Below, in pieces: positions 16,167-25,854 of a stretch of DNA of 64,000 nucleotides (position 1 is the first letter of the stretch; each line of letters begins with the position of its first letter). Location of the stretch: positions 1-64,000 of the forward strand of contig DATKPQ010000181.1 in the NCBI GenBank assembly GCA_035523995.1. The letters are read 5' to 3'. The DNA comes from JASHVB01 sp035523995. Its GTDB lineage: Bacteria > Pseudomonadota > Alphaproteobacteria > Acetobacterales > Acetobacteraceae. The position numbers and the translations under genes were made by a program. The notes below the pieces were generated by a model that was not told the DNA's origin, did not search any database, and was given only the letters and a program-made list of their open reading frames with translations.

Positions 16167-16838
16167 TCATGGCGAGAGCTCCGCGATGACGCTCTCGCCG
16201 CCGATCATCGTCTGGCCTTCCGCCACCAGCGGGCGGACCCCTTCCGGTAGATAGACATCGGTGCGGCTGCCGAACCGGATCAGGCCGAAACGCGCTCCGG
16301 CATGCACAGCATCACCTTCCCGCAGCGTGCACAGGATGCGGCGGGCGATCAGGCCGGCGATCTGCACCACCGCGATTTCCCGCCCGTCCGGTAGGCGCAG
16401 GGCGATGGCGTTGCGTTCGTTCGTCTCGCTGGCCTTATCCAGGCTGGCATTGACGAACGCGCCGTGCCGATAGGCGATGCGGGTCACCGTCCCATCCGCC
16501 GGCACGCGGTTAACGTGCACATTCAGCACCGAAAGGAAGATGGACACTCGCCAGCGCGGCATGCTGCCCAGCCCCAGCTCAGGGGGCGGTGTCCCCGGCG
16601 CAACGGCCGCGACGCGACCGTCGGCGGGAGCGAGGATAACGTCCGGGCGACCGGGCGGCACGCGCTCGGGATCGCGAAAAAAAACCAGACAGGCGAGGGT
16701 GACAATCAGACCGATCCAGAAGAGCCAGTGGGCGAAAAGCAAGCCAAGCACGATCAGTACGATCGCGCCTGCGATGAATGGCCAGCCGGCCGGGTGCGGC
16801 GGCGGCAGGGCGTGGTGGATGTCGTTGGCCAGGGACAT
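16167..16838 (-). CDS. psd: Phosphatidylserine decarboxylase
   Basis: Psd converts phosphatidylserine to phosphatidylethanolamine. This is the short proteobacterial form, 223 residues, with an N-terminal membrane region (about 15-50). The self-cleavage site is RFGSRTD near residue 190, where the serine becomes the pyruvoyl group. Other family blocks are FFRDPER, APADGRV and FLSVLNVHVNRVPADG. It is the first gene of the psd-pssA pair and diverges from the 154-aa gene across about 70 bases, which must hold both promoters. Confidence 0.93.
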   Translation of the reverse strand: MSLANDIHHALPPPHPAGWPFIAGAIVLIVLGLLFAHWLFWIGLIVTLACLVFFRDPERVPPGRPDVILAPADGRVAAVAPGTPPPELGLGSMPRWRVSIFLSVLNVHVNRVPADGTVTRIAYRHGAFVNASLDKASETNERNAIALRLPDGREIAVVQIAGLIARRILCTLREGDAVHAGARFGLIRFGSRTDVYLPEGVRPLVAEGQTMIGGESVIAELSP

Positions 16839-16907
16839 GGGCCGCGGTTTATGAATGGTTCACCAAATCGCGGCAAGCTGCACCCGAGCCAGTAAAGGAG
16901 GCGCTCC

Positions 16908-17372
16908 ATGCCGTTCGACGCTCCGTTCATTCTTGGCCCGTTTGCGGTGGACGCGCGGGGCCGCCTCTCGGCGCGCGGACCCACCGCATTGCCAGGGTTC
17001 CTGTTCCGCTGGCGCGGCCGCGTGATCCGGGCGAAATTCGTGCAGGATGAGACGGGAGACGGCCGGCTGGCACTGACGGCTACGCTGGGGCGCGTCCCCA
17101 GCACCGCCGGCAAGAGCGATCCACGGATTCGGCCGACCAGCTTTCAAATCATACATCTGCTGCCGCGCGTGCTGCCCGGCCGTTGGCGAATGGTCTTGCT
17201 GCCCGACCATCGCGTGCGGCTTGAGGCCGAGGCCCACATTCTGCCGGTTACGGCCACGGAACTCCTGGCGGAACTGACCCGGTTCTTGCTCGAGTTGGCG
17301 CCCTATTTGGATGTGCTGGACGAGGCCGGTATCGCCGGAACGGAAGCCGCGGCCGGCAGCGTGAACACCTGA
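16908..17372 (+). CDS. Conserved hypothetical protein, 154 aa
   Basis: I do not recognise a domain. The start is strongly supported by TAAAGGAGGCGCTCC before the ATG. The N-terminal part reads like a beta-rich fold (FILGPFAVDARGRLSARGPT, FLFRWRGRVIRAKF), the C-terminal part is helical (TELLAELTRFLLELAPYLD). It lacks a signal peptide. Its last 70 bases overlap the 3' end of the convergent LysM gene, so the two C-termini are encoded on opposite strands of the same DNA. The function is unknown. Confidence 0.65.
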   Translation: MPFDAPFILGPFAVDARGRLSARGPTALPGFLFRWRGRVIRAKFVQDETGDGRLALTATLGRVPSTAGKSDPRIRPTSFQIIHLLPRVLPGRWRMVLLPDHRVRLEAEAHILPVTATELLAELTRFLLELAPYLDVLDEAGIAGTEAAAGSVNT

Positions 17373-18340
17373 CCGGGGTAGATCAGGTTCGGATCGCGGA
17401 TCTGTCCTTTGTTGGCCTGGAAGATCACCAGGTAGCGCGTGCCCTGGCCGTAAGTGCTGCGGGCGATAACCCACAGGCTCTCGCCAGGCCGGATCTCGAT
17501 CTGCCCCTTCGGTGGTTGCAAAGCCGCCATCTGCTCTCGGGTAAAGGATTGCTCCAGCCGGGCCATCACTTTGCCATCTGGTGCCACCTGATCGAGCCGC
17601 AAACTGTGGCCGCCCGCCCCAAGGATGCTCCGGGCCGCCAGCGTCCACTCGCCCTGCCCGTCGGCGAAGGCACCGCCGACCGGGCGGTTGTCGATATAAA
17701 GTCGAACGGCGGTGCCCGGTGGCGCTGTGCCAGAGAAGCGCACCTCGCCATGTCCTCCATATTCCATCGCGCCGACGGCCAGCCCAATGCCTGTGGCAGG
17801 CCCGGTCAGCACACTGGGGGCAATATTGGGCCCGGTCAGCACTGCCAGCGCAGGCTGATTTTGGGCGACCGCAGTTTGGGCCGGCACGACCAGCACGACC
17901 GAGCGGCTGCCCTTGGTCTCCTTGCCGTCCGGCGTTTGTTCCGACAATGTCAGTTCGCGCGAACCGGGTGGCAGGCGGCTGGAGGGCGTGAACACCCAGT
18001 TGCCGTTCTGATCCGCCTGGACTTCGCCGATCGGCTTGCCGGCATCAAGGATCGTGACCTTGCTGTCCGGCACGGCGCGCCCGGCCATGACAGCGTCGCC
18101 TTGCGGATTGATACGGACCACGTCGAAGCTGGGTTGCGTCACCGCCCGGGTGGCTGGGGCAGACCGAACCGGCTGGACCGCGGGCTGCGTTGGGGCGGTG
18201 GCCGTCTCGGGGGCTGCGGTCGGAACGGCGCGTTCGTGCAGCACGATCCCGGCCGCCGCTGCCAGGACAACGACTCCCGCTGCCACCAGCAGAGCAGGGC
18301 GCAGAGTCGTCGATCGCCGAGATAACAGATCGGAACTCAT
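17303..18340 (-). CDS. LysM-domain envelope protein
   Basis: The 345-residue protein has one N-terminal membrane anchor (about residues 15-33), an alanine/threonine/proline-rich linker, two Ig-like repeats (VVRINPQGDAVMAGRAVPDS and GGHGEVRFSGTAPPGTAVRL, each ending in a P-D-G-K segment) and a C-terminal LysM domain (IEIRPGESLWVIARSTYGQG to NLIYPGQVFTLP, about 285-335). It probably binds peptidoglycan in the periplasm. Similar proteins are often annotated as LysM peptidoglycan-binding proteins in Rhodospirillales. Its 3' end overlaps the convergent 154-aa gene. Confidence 0.85.
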   Translation of the reverse strand: MSSDLLSRRSTTLRPALLVAAGVVVLAAAAGIVLHERAVPTAAPETATAPTQPAVQPVRSAPATRAVTQPSFDVVRINPQGDAVMAGRAVPDSKVTILDAGKPIGEVQADQNGNWVFTPSSRLPPGSRELTLSEQTPDGKETKGSRSVVLVVPAQTAVAQNQPALAVLTGPNIAPSVLTGPATGIGLAVGAMEYGGHGEVRFSGTAPPGTAVRLYIDNRPVGGAFADGQGEWTLAARSILGAGGHSLRLDQVAPDGKVMARLEQSFTREQMAALQPPKGQIEIRPGESLWVIARSTYGQGTRYLVIFQANKGQIRDPNLIYPGQVFTLPAAASVPAIPASSSTSK

Positions 18341-18540
18341 AATCCGGCAGGATAGGCGGCTTTTCCCGACAAGGAAACGGCCGCGAGCGGAACCATCCCA
18401 ATTTATGGTGGCTACCGGCGTGTGGCGCGGCGACGGGCTTGGGAAAGCGGGCCCGCGTCAGGGCTGGTGCGACGTTTCGAGCAAGCAGCGGCACATACCC
18501 ATGAGTTCCAGGACAAGCCGATGCGGGCTGACGATGTTCC

Positions 18541-18655
18541 GGGCCCTTGTAGGCCCCTTGAGGGAGGGCACCGGGGACCACGAGTGGGTACTCGTATCGC
18601 CCCCTCCCCCAACCCCCTCCCAGAAGGCGGCCACGAGGGGAGGAGGCCTTCGATG
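18541..18655. repeat. Degenerate family A element in 18341-18712 gap
   Basis: C-runs (CCCCCTCCCCCAACCCCCTCCC near 18600) and opposing G-runs (GAGGGAGGGCACC and GAGGGGAGGAGG) flank an ACGAGTGGGTACTCGT palindrome (18579-18594). It resembles family A but lacks the GTTGT loop. It occupies the middle of a 372-base gap; no gene was found in the remainder. Confidence 0.5.
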
Positions 18656-18712
18656 TGCATAACCGCGCTTCTCCTGACGCGCGCGGCAAATCCCATTACG
18701 CGGATGTCTGCA

Positions 18713-18916
18713 TCAATGCCTGGTTGCGGGTCGTGCGCTTTCCTTCAGGCTCAGGCGCTGGACCATCCGGGTGCCGGCCCAGACCTCAATGCCGGCAAGC
18801 CCACACTGCAGGTCTGCCGCCGCACTCATGGCCTCGATGTCGTCCTGGCAGCGGATGACGCGGTAATCGCACGTGCGGTCGGCGGCGTCGAGCAGATAAA
18901 TGCGATATTCGCTCAT
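18713..18916 (-). CDS. 67-aa hypothetical protein
   Basis: The start is chosen from CCCGGAGGAAGCAC immediately before the ATG. The sequence MSEYRIYLLDAADRTCDYRV continues with a predicted helix (DDIEAMSAAADLQC) and an EVWAGTRMVQRL strand. This pattern, a short strand with RTCDYRVI, a helix of alternating small residues and a final EVWxGxR-V strand, is one I recall in many short alphaproteobacterial proteins without assigned function. It is monocistronic. It is divergent from the amidohydrolase gene at 19168. Confidence 0.65.
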   Translation of the reverse strand: MSEYRIYLLDAADRTCDYRVIRCQDDIEAMSAAADLQCGLAGIEVWAGTRMVQRLSLKESARPATRH

Positions 18917-19167
18917 GTGCTTCCTCCGGGTTTTTGTAGCCCGCCGGCCATAAGTCCGCGCACGGACAGCATCTTGTGTCCAAACACGACTCCGTAACCT
19001 CACAACCTGTGCGTTCAGGATGCTAACGGAGAGCGGCATCCCGTGCCTGTTGCGCCTGTTCCGGGACGGTAGCCGGCCTCGTGCCTATCTTGAGCCGGCG
19101 CCCTGAGCCACCCGTTGAACAAGCCAGCGGGACGCGTCAAACATCTCGCCAGCGAGGGAGGAAGCAC

Positions 19168-20130
19168 ATGCCGGCCAAGCCATTCGTTGTCGCACTCGAG
19201 GAGCATTTCCAGGACCCGGAGCTGGGCGCTATGTCTGGTCCGCTGGACGCCTACCGCGCACCGCCGATGGTGCAACGCCTGGAAGATTTGGGCGAGGGCC
19301 GGATTCGCGAGATGGATGAGGCCGGCATCGACCTGCAAGTCATTTCCCACTCGGCCCCCTCGGTGCAGAAGACCACGGATGTCGACGTCGCGGTGCGTCT
19401 GGCGCGCCGTGCCAACGACCGGCTTGCCGCGGCGGTGCGGGCCCATCCCGATCGCTTTGCCGGGTTTGCCGTGGTGCCGACGCCCGATCCCAAAGCCGCA
19501 GCCGACGAGTTGGAACGCGCGGTGACGCAGCTCGACTTCAAGGGCGCCATGATCCATGGCCTGACCAACGGCCAGTTCCATGATGAGAAGCCGTTCTGGC
19601 CGATTTTCGAACGCGCGCAGGCGCTTGACGTACCGATCTATTTCCACCCCGCGGTCCCGGTGCAGCCGGTGATCGACGCCTATTACGGGACGTACATGAA
19701 AGAGGTGCCCGGCATTCTGCGCGCCGCCTGGGGCTTCACGGTGGAGACCGCGACGCAGGGGGTGCGCCTGGTTTTGTCCGGCGTGTTCGACGCCTATCCA
19801 CGGCTACAGGTCATCCTGGGGCATCTCGGTGAGGGCCTGCCATTTTATGCTTGGCGGATCAACATGGCGTTGGAGCGCGATTGGAAGGGCAGCCGCGGCT
19901 TTCGCGACGTGTTCAGCGCGCATTTCCACGTCACCACGAGCGGTTTCTGGTCGGATCCCGCCTTGATGTGCACGATCCAGGAAATTGGGCTGGACCGGAT
20001 CATGTTCTCGGTCGATTACCCGTTCGCGCCCAACAAGCCGGCCACGGAATGGCTGCACCGCGTGCCGCTGTGCGCCGAGGACCGCGCAAAGCTGGCGGGC
20101 GGCAATGCGACGAAGCTGTTGAAGCTGTAG
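19168..20130 (+). CDS. Amidohydrolase, gamma-resorcylate decarboxylase-like
   Basis: This 320-residue cytoplasmic TIM-barrel protein belongs to the amidohydrolase-2 family. Instead of the HxH metal motif it starts with VALEEHF, the glutamate/histidine pattern seen in gamma-resorcylate and 5-carboxyvanillate decarboxylases. Further metal or catalytic residues are the histidine in IYFHPAVPVQP (about residue 160), HLGEGLPF (about 220) and the aspartate in FSVDYPFAPN (about 287). The reaction is probably non-oxidative decarboxylation or ring-substrate hydrolysis. GAGGGAGGAAGCAC precedes the start. No aromatic pathway genes are adjacent. Confidence 0.8.
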   Translation: MPAKPFVVALEEHFQDPELGAMSGPLDAYRAPPMVQRLEDLGEGRIREMDEAGIDLQVISHSAPSVQKTTDVDVAVRLARRANDRLAAAVRAHPDRFAGFAVVPTPDPKAAADELERAVTQLDFKGAMIHGLTNGQFHDEKPFWPIFERAQALDVPIYFHPAVPVQPVIDAYYGTYMKEVPGILRAAWGFTVETATQGVRLVLSGVFDAYPRLQVILGHLGEGLPFYAWRINMALERDWKGSRGFRDVFSAHFHVTTSGFWSDPALMCTIQEIGLDRIMFSVDYPFAPNKPATEWLHRVPLCAEDRAKLAGGNATKLLKL

Positions 20131-20479
20131 CTGGCGCACACCATCGGCCAGAATAGGTCCTGATGTTGGAGAAATTGACAATCGGCAGGTCGTGACAAAA
20201 TTGCGTTCGCCTCCATGTCTGCTGACAGTTGTTTGGGAGCGTTGCCGCCCGGCACGAGTGAGTTGACCTTGTACTCCGCCGAGTTCGCTCGATGATGATA
20301 TTGCTACAGGCCAACGTTCGCGCAATAACGTCGGGTTCACGGCTGTCTCCATTAATCAGCGGGCGCACGATAAGCAGCCGAAAAAATAACGCAGCCGTTG
20401 AACGTGTGCAGTCGCAATGCTACACGCCGGATGCAATGTTCGATTTGCAGTTGCTGCGCTCAATCGGGGAGCCCGCACG
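20131..20479. other. Intergenic region, 349 bases
   Basis: No gene is supported. A TTGACA hexamer occurs at 20175, but no convincing -10 box follows at the usual distance. The promoter for the downstream heme-oxygenase-like gene should lie in its right part, which is relatively AT-rich around 20380-20400. Confidence 0.4.
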
Positions 20480-21307
20480 ATGACCCAGCCTTCCAGCCTT
20501 ACGGCCGCACATCGTGCCGCAGCCGAAATGCGCAGCGATATCACTGCAAAGTTCAGCGCGGCAATCGACCAGATTGCGGCCGACCATCATCCGTCACGCA
20601 GTCCATTCTTCCAGCATTTGCGTGAACTCAATCCTGCTATGGGGCGCGATCCACAACTTTTGGGACAAATTCACCTTGTTTACCAATCGGCTATGCACGC
20701 GACGCGTGCGGCAGTCTATCACCTGCCACATCTCGACAGTCCGGCAATGCGAAAGCGCAAGCTGCAGATTTTCATCGATGACGACGGTCTGCCAGGGGGC
20801 GACACACACCATTACCAGTTGACCCGCGCGTTCCAGAACATGGGCGCGAAGCTGTCGCTGGAAGATGAAGAATTCGGTTCGGCAACGGAACTGTGCCGCC
20901 ATCTCGATCCGGAGACTTCCCGCTTCGTTCAATTGGCTGGCACGTTGTATGCGCGGTCGCTGGGGCCGTGGTGCATCGTGGAGCTGATGTCGGACTGGTG
21001 GATGCGCGCGCTCGCAGATTCTCTGGCCGCACATTTCCCCGCGGTCCGCGATGAACCGTATTTCGCCGACTGCTTTTCCCAGGGCGTCGAGGAACGCCAT
21101 GCCGCCGAGGCCATGGAAGTGACGTCGTCAGTGCTGCAGGCGCGGCCGGAGCTGTATTCCGAGACCGTACTGGATGCCAGGCTCATGGCCGAGGCCTTGG
21201 ATGGCGTCTGGCGACGTTTGGACACTGTGGTCCAATTGGCAGCACAAAAGGCCGGTCACCAGCCCGAAACGCGGGCGTCGGCACAGCGCAGCCAGGCCGC
21301 GGCCTGA
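20480..21307 (+). CDS. Iron-containing redox enzyme, heme-oxygenase-like fold
   Basis: This 275-residue, mostly helical protein resembles the heme-oxygenase-like iron enzymes (CADD/TenA superfamily). Candidate metal ligands are in HATRAAVYHLPHLD, GGDTHHYQLTRAF and the EERHAAEAMEV helix near residue 210, plus ELMSDWW near residue 175. Members of this group use a di-iron centre for oxidations such as N-oxygenation or C-C cleavage of fatty or amino acids. The start at the MTQPSS methionine has GGGGAGC upstream. An MFS exporter begins 28 bases downstream, suggesting that the product is exported; this is inference. Confidence 0.6.
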   Translation: MTQPSSLTAAHRAAAEMRSDITAKFSAAIDQIAADHHPSRSPFFQHLRELNPAMGRDPQLLGQIHLVYQSAMHATRAAVYHLPHLDSPAMRKRKLQIFIDDDGLPGGDTHHYQLTRAFQNMGAKLSLEDEEFGSATELCRHLDPETSRFVQLAGTLYARSLGPWCIVELMSDWWMRALADSLAAHFPAVRDEPYFADCFSQGVEERHAAEAMEVTSSVLQARPELYSETVLDARLMAEALDGVWRRLDTVVQLAAQKAGHQPETRASAQRSQAAA

Positions 21308-21335
21308 CAGCCGGGAGCGCGACAGGTCCCTCTGG

Positions 21336-22490
21336 ATGTTTTCCCTGCTGCGACTGGTGGTCGCCTGGATCACATTGTTTCTGATCGGAACAGATCTGTT
21401 CGTGGTCTCGCCGTTGATCCCGCTGATCGCCCGGGACTTCCAGGTGGCGGTGCGCAGCGTCGGCCTAACGGTGACGGCGTTCTCGCTGGGCTACGTTGTC
21501 GCGGCCCCGATCTTCGGTCACCTCGCCGATCGGTTGGGACGGCGCCGCATCCTGACCTATTGCCTGGTGGGCTTCGCCTTCGCCAATCTGCTGACGGCGG
21601 ACTGCGGCAGCTTGCTCGCAATGGTCGCGGCGCGGTTGCTCTGCGGCATCGCCGCTGCCGGGGTCACGCCGTCGATCTACGTCCTGGTCGGCAGCACCGC
21701 GCCCGCAGGGAAGCGCGGAACCTGGATCGCGATCGTGGTGACTGGATTGCTGTCGTCTCTGCCGTTGGGTACGCCGGTGGGTGCCATGGCGAGCCTCCGC
21801 CTCGGCTGGCCGATCGTCTTCATTACCCTGGCGGTGGGCAGCCTGATCCTGACTCCGGTGCATGTTGGCCTGTGGGCGGGCGCGCAGCCGGCCTCACCGG
21901 GGCAGGCACCGCAAGCCGGCCCGTTCAGCACCGCGGCGCTGGTACGGTCCCTGACACCGACCGTCGCGTGGGCCACCGCACTTTATGGCATGTACACCTA
22001 TCTTGCGTCGGGCCTTGGCAACGCGGGCTACGGCCCTGGGGATATCGCCAAGACTGTGTTCGTCTATGGCGCCGCGGCATTTGCCGGCGCATTGCTGGGC
22101 GGCCGTCTCGCAGACCGGCTCGGGCCGTCAATCGCCATCCAGATGAGCTTGCTCGGTCTGGGCATCTGCTTCGTCATGCTGCGGCTGGCGGTGCAGGACG
22201 GCATTTTGATCGGGGCCGCATTCGCGGCTACCTCCCTGGTGGCGCAAATCTTCTTCCCTGCTCAGCAGTCCCTGCTTATGGGTACCTTCCCCGGCCGCAC
22301 TGCCACGGCGTTGTCCTGGAACAACAGCGCCTTGTTCCTTGGCATGGCACTCGGTTCGCTGGTTGGCGGGCAGGCGATGGCGCTTGGCGGGTTCCCCGCC
22401 ATCCTGCCGGTCTCCGCTGCCTTGGCCATCGCCGGATGGGCCGGCTTTCGCCGTTGGCTGTCACCCGCGGCGGCCACCACCGCAGCCTGA
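21336..22490 (+). CDS. MFS transporter, DHA1-type efflux
   Basis: This 384-residue membrane protein has twelve predicted segments. The MFS signature GHLADRLGRRRILTY lies between segments 2 and 3 (about 62-76). Segment 5 has the AAGVTPSIYVLVGSTAP antiporter-type motif, suggesting drug or metabolite efflux. It follows the heme-oxygenase-like gene by 28 bases and is probably cotranscribed. The ribosome site is weak (GACAGGTCCC), so translation may depend on coupling. The substrate is unknown. Confidence 0.8.
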   Translation: MFSLLRLVVAWITLFLIGTDLFVVSPLIPLIARDFQVAVRSVGLTVTAFSLGYVVAAPIFGHLADRLGRRRILTYCLVGFAFANLLTADCGSLLAMVAARLLCGIAAAGVTPSIYVLVGSTAPAGKRGTWIAIVVTGLLSSLPLGTPVGAMASLRLGWPIVFITLAVGSLILTPVHVGLWAGAQPASPGQAPQAGPFSTAALVRSLTPTVAWATALYGMYTYLASGLGNAGYGPGDIAKTVFVYGAAAFAGALLGGRLADRLGPSIAIQMSLLGLGICFVMLRLAVQDGILIGAAFAATSLVAQIFFPAQQSLLMGTFPGRTATALSWNNSALFLGMALGSLVGGQAMALGGFPAILPVSAALAIAGWAGFRRWLSPAAATTAA

Positions 22491-22597
22491 CCACCGATCA
22501 GGACGCTAGGCCTCTCGCCGGACATATCATCCCAGCGACACATGCTTAGCGAAAACGTGATAGACTCGGGACCTACCCCCGAGCGGGAGGATGAGTA

Positions 22598-25500
22598 ATG
22601 CGCCGGCTGCCTGGCTTTGGGCTGACCGCCCGGTTGGTCTTTCTTGCCGTCATCGCGGTCCTGCCGGCACTGGCCATCCAGGGGTACAATGAATACGACT
22701 TGCGCCGTGCGCGCGAGAATGACATCCGCCAGCGCGTCATCCAGATAACGCGGCAGTTCGGCGAGGAAATGGGGGAGTTGCGCGAGGGCGCGCGGCAATT
22801 GCTCGTGGCCCTGACCCGGTTCTCCTGGATCAATACCGCCGATCCCACGGAATGTAGCCGGAACCTGAAGGCCCTGAAGGCCGGGTTGCCGAACTATGAT
22901 TGGCTGTCGGTTGCCGACGCCACGGGACACACCGTCTGTTCCAGTTCACCAAACGAACTGGCAAACGTCTCGAAGATGCCGTTCTTCATCCGCGCGATGG
23001 CGACCGAAAACCTGGCGGTCGGCGACTACTGGAAGAATCCGGCCACTGGCGAGCAAGTCATCCAGTTTGCCCTGCGCTTCAACGGGCCGGACGGCAAGGT
23101 GGCCGGCGTGGTCTCGGCGGCGTTGGACCTGAACTGGCTGACCAACCGGCTCGCCGATCGCGGGTTGTCGCCGGGCGCCTCCATCCTGATCGCCGACCGT
23201 GACGGCAATATCATCTCCCGTCTTCCCGATCCTGGCGCATTGATCGGCAAGAACATGCGGAAGACGCATGAAAAGATCATGGATGGTGATACGGCGGGAT
23301 GGGAGGAAGCCAGGGGGGTCGACGGCATCACCCGCATCTTCGGCTATGTGCCGGCCGCCCTGCCGCCCTACGATCTGTTCTTGAGCGCGGGCCTGCCAAA
23401 GATTGCCGCGTTCAACGATATCGATCGTGCGACCTTGCGTGGCATGGCGTTGATCTTCGTCGGACTTGTCGTGGCGATCCTTGCCGCCCTGTATGGCGGA
23501 TCGCATTTTATCAAGCGCCCGATCCAGGACCTGGCAGGTGCCGCGAGGCGCTGGCGAGATGGCGATTACGCCGCGCGCGCTTCGGACCGGGAGTCGGTAT
23601 CGGAATTCAGTCAATTGGCCTTGGCGTTCAATGAAATGGCCGATGCGGTTGCGTCGCGCCAGGCGGCACAAAAAAAGGCCGAGGAGCAGCTCGTCGAACT
23701 TGCTTCCACGCTGGAGGAACGCGTCGCACAACGGACCGAGGAGCTGGCGCAGGCGAACCGGGTCAAGTCGCAGTTCGTAGCCAATATGAGCCACGAGATC
23801 CGGACGCCGATGAACGGCGTTCTGGGTATGCTGGAGCTCTTGCTTGAGGAGAATCTGACGCCGAAGCAGCGGCAATATGCGCTGACGGCGTTCCGCTCAG
23901 GCGAATCGCTGTTGCATATCGTAAACGGCGTCCTGGACCTCTCAAGAATCGAAGCCGGCAAATTGCTTATTACGGCAGAGCAATTAGACCTGCGCGTCAT
24001 GGTCGAGGAAACGGTGCGGTTGTTCTCCGGCGCGGCGAGCGCGAAGAAGATCAAGCTTTTGTACCAGATCTCGCCTGCGACGCCCCGAAACTTGATCGGA
24101 GACGAAGGACGCATTCGGCAGGTACTCACCAACATACTCGGCAACGCCGTCAAGTTCACGACGGCCGGCGAGGTTGCTCTGTATGTCAGCGCGGTCGAAC
24201 TCGGGTCCGACCGCATCCGGCTGGATTTCCGCGTGCGTGACACCGGCATCGGGATTCCGCCGGAGAAGCAGCGGGACATTTTCGACATTTTCGCCCAGGC
24301 CGACGGCTCGACGACGCGCCGGTATGGCGGCAGCGGCCTCGGCCTCAGCATCGCGCGCCAACTTTGCGAATTGATGGGCGGGTCGATCAGCGTGGAAAGC
24401 GAACTGGGTATCGGCTCGACATTCCGGTTTTCGGTTATCGTCGGGAAGGTGGCGGATGACTTTGATGCGGATGTACCCACCGACTGGCCGGCGCTGAAAG
24501 GCAAGTCCGTGCTTGTGGTCGATGACAACGAGACGAATCTGGAGATCATCGATAGCCAACTGACCCGGATCGGCGTGCACACCCGGTGCGTGACGGATCC
24601 GGCGGTAGCCTTGGCCCTGCTGGGCGAACATGCGGAACGCCGCACCGCTTTCGATTTCGTCCTGATCGATAAGAATCTACCCTCGATAGACGGCCGCGAA
24701 CTCGCGCGCCGGATTCGCGCCGATACGGTCGTGTCGGGGACGCACATCGCCATGTTGAGCTCGTCGGATGAGGGAATGGACACCGGTTCGGGAATAGAGC
24801 GGTGGCTGACCAAACCCGTCCGCAAACGGGAGCTTTATGAGTGCCTCGCTTTGCTGGCCTCCGCGCCGGCGCCGCTGCCGCCATCGCTCGCAGCGGCGCT
24901 ACCCGGTGCCCAACCGCCTGTTGGTGCGCGGGTGCTGCTGGTGGAAGACAACGAAGTGAACCTGGAACTGTCGCGGATCCTGTTGCAACTTGAGGGCTGC
25001 GACGTGACTTCCGCGACCGACGGTCGCGAAGGGGTGGCGGCGTTCCGGAGCAGCACGTTCGATATGGTATTCATGGATTGCCAGATGCCGGAGATGGATG
25101 GGTTCGAGGCCACGGCAGAGATTCGCGCGATGGAAGCGAGTTCCTCCCGCCACACGCCGATCATCGCGGTGACGGCGAGCGCGATCGAGGGCGATCGGGA
25201 ACGCTGCCTGCGCGCCGGAATGGACGACTATCTGGCCAAGCCGGTGTCCCGTCACGCCATCCGGACCATGCTCGCGCGGTGGCGCAGCGACAAAACCCTA
25301 AGCGTCGGGCAGACCATCTCCGTAGCAGAGGGGTACACAGCCGGGAACAAGGCGACGCTGTCGGAGGCAGTGCTGAGCGGGCTGCGCGAACTGGAGAATG
25401 AGGCTGATGGCGGGCTGGTTCAGCGGCTAATGTCGGGCTTCCTTCATAGCTCGCCGCAATTGTTGGACGATCTGCGACGGGGCAGCACCGCGCATGATGC

Positions 25501-25723
25501 CGACGCAATCCGGGTGGCCGCCCATACGTTGAAATCAGCGAGCCGGGTGATTGGTGCCTTGGCGCTGTCGGCGCGGTGCGCGACGCTGGAAGCGCTGGCG
25601 CTTGAAGGGTGGAGCAATGAGCTGCTGGTGCTGGTTGAGCAAGTGATCTCGGAGTACCAATCGATACGGCCCGCCGTCGAAGCGCAGTTTGCCGGTGCGG
25701 CGGAGTTGGCGACGGACGTGTAG
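22598..25723 (+). CDS. Hybrid sensor histidine kinase with two receivers and HPt
   Basis: This 1041-residue membrane sensor has TM1 (about 10-28), a periplasmic Cache-like sensor (about 30-285), TM2 (about 287-307), HAMP, a coiled coil (about 365-395), HisKA with SHEIRTPMNG (His near 398), HATPase (N box NILGNAVKFT, G1 DTGIG, GGSGLGLSI), receiver 1 (DDNETN, LIDKNLPSIDG), receiver 2 (LLVEDNEVN, FMDCQMPEMDG, KPVS) and HPt (AHTLKSAS). All phosphorelay residues are present, including the less typical first receiver. No response regulator is adjacent, so the final partner is elsewhere. GGGAGGATGA precedes the start. Confidence 0.9.
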   Translation: MRRLPGFGLTARLVFLAVIAVLPALAIQGYNEYDLRRARENDIRQRVIQITRQFGEEMGELREGARQLLVALTRFSWINTADPTECSRNLKALKAGLPNYDWLSVADATGHTVCSSSPNELANVSKMPFFIRAMATENLAVGDYWKNPATGEQVIQFALRFNGPDGKVAGVVSAALDLNWLTNRLADRGLSPGASILIADRDGNIISRLPDPGALIGKNMRKTHEKIMDGDTAGWEEARGVDGITRIFGYVPAALPPYDLFLSAGLPKIAAFNDIDRATLRGMALIFVGLVVAILAALYGGSHFIKRPIQDLAGAARRWRDGDYAARASDRESVSEFSQLALAFNEMADAVASRQAAQKKAEEQLVELASTLEERVAQRTEELAQANRVKSQFVANMSHEIRTPMNGVLGMLELLLEENLTPKQRQYALTAFRSGESLLHIVNGVLDLSRIEAGKLLITAEQLDLRVMVEETVRLFSGAASAKKIKLLYQISPATPRNLIGDEGRIRQVLTNILGNAVKFTTAGEVALYVSAVELGSDRIRLDFRVRDTGIGIPPEKQRDIFDIFAQADGSTTRRYGGSGLGLSIARQLCELMGGSISVESELGIGSTFRFSVIVGKVADDFDADVPTDWPALKGKSVLVVDDNETNLEIIDSQLTRIGVHTRCVTDPAVALALLGEHAERRTAFDFVLIDKNLPSIDGRELARRIRADTVVSGTHIAMLSSSDEGMDTGSGIERWLTKPVRKRELYECLALLASAPAPLPPSLAAALPGAQPPVGARVLLVEDNEVNLELSRILLQLEGCDVTSATDGREGVAAFRSSTFDMVFMDCQMPEMDGFEATAEIRAMEASSSRHTPIIAVTASAIEGDRERCLRAGMDDYLAKPVSRHAIRTMLARWRSDKTLSVGQTISVAEGYTAGNKATLSEAVLSGLRELENEADGGLVQRLMSGFLHSSPQLLDDLRRGSTAHDADAIRVAAHTLKSASRVIGALALSARCATLEALALEGWSNELLVLVEQVISEYQSIRPAVEAQFAGAAELATDV

Positions 25724-25854
25724 GGGTGCAAGGCAACCGTGCGGGTTGAGCGGTGACCCAGGCCCACGCCGAAAAACCCGCCCTGGGCGGTAGGGGACCC
25801 GATTGGGCACGCGTTCAGCTTGACCCATTCCGTGGCCACCCGCACATCAGGCTT

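Noticed and set aside
20192..20250. Possible third copy of the 61-aa gene leader (CGTGACAAAATTGCG, then an inverted CAGTTGTTTGGGAG)
   Set aside because: Only short blocks match, in mixed orientation, and no 61-aa gene follows.
25753..25854. Longer N-terminus of SufE
   Set aside because: The extra residues do not resemble the family; ATG at 25855 gives normal length.
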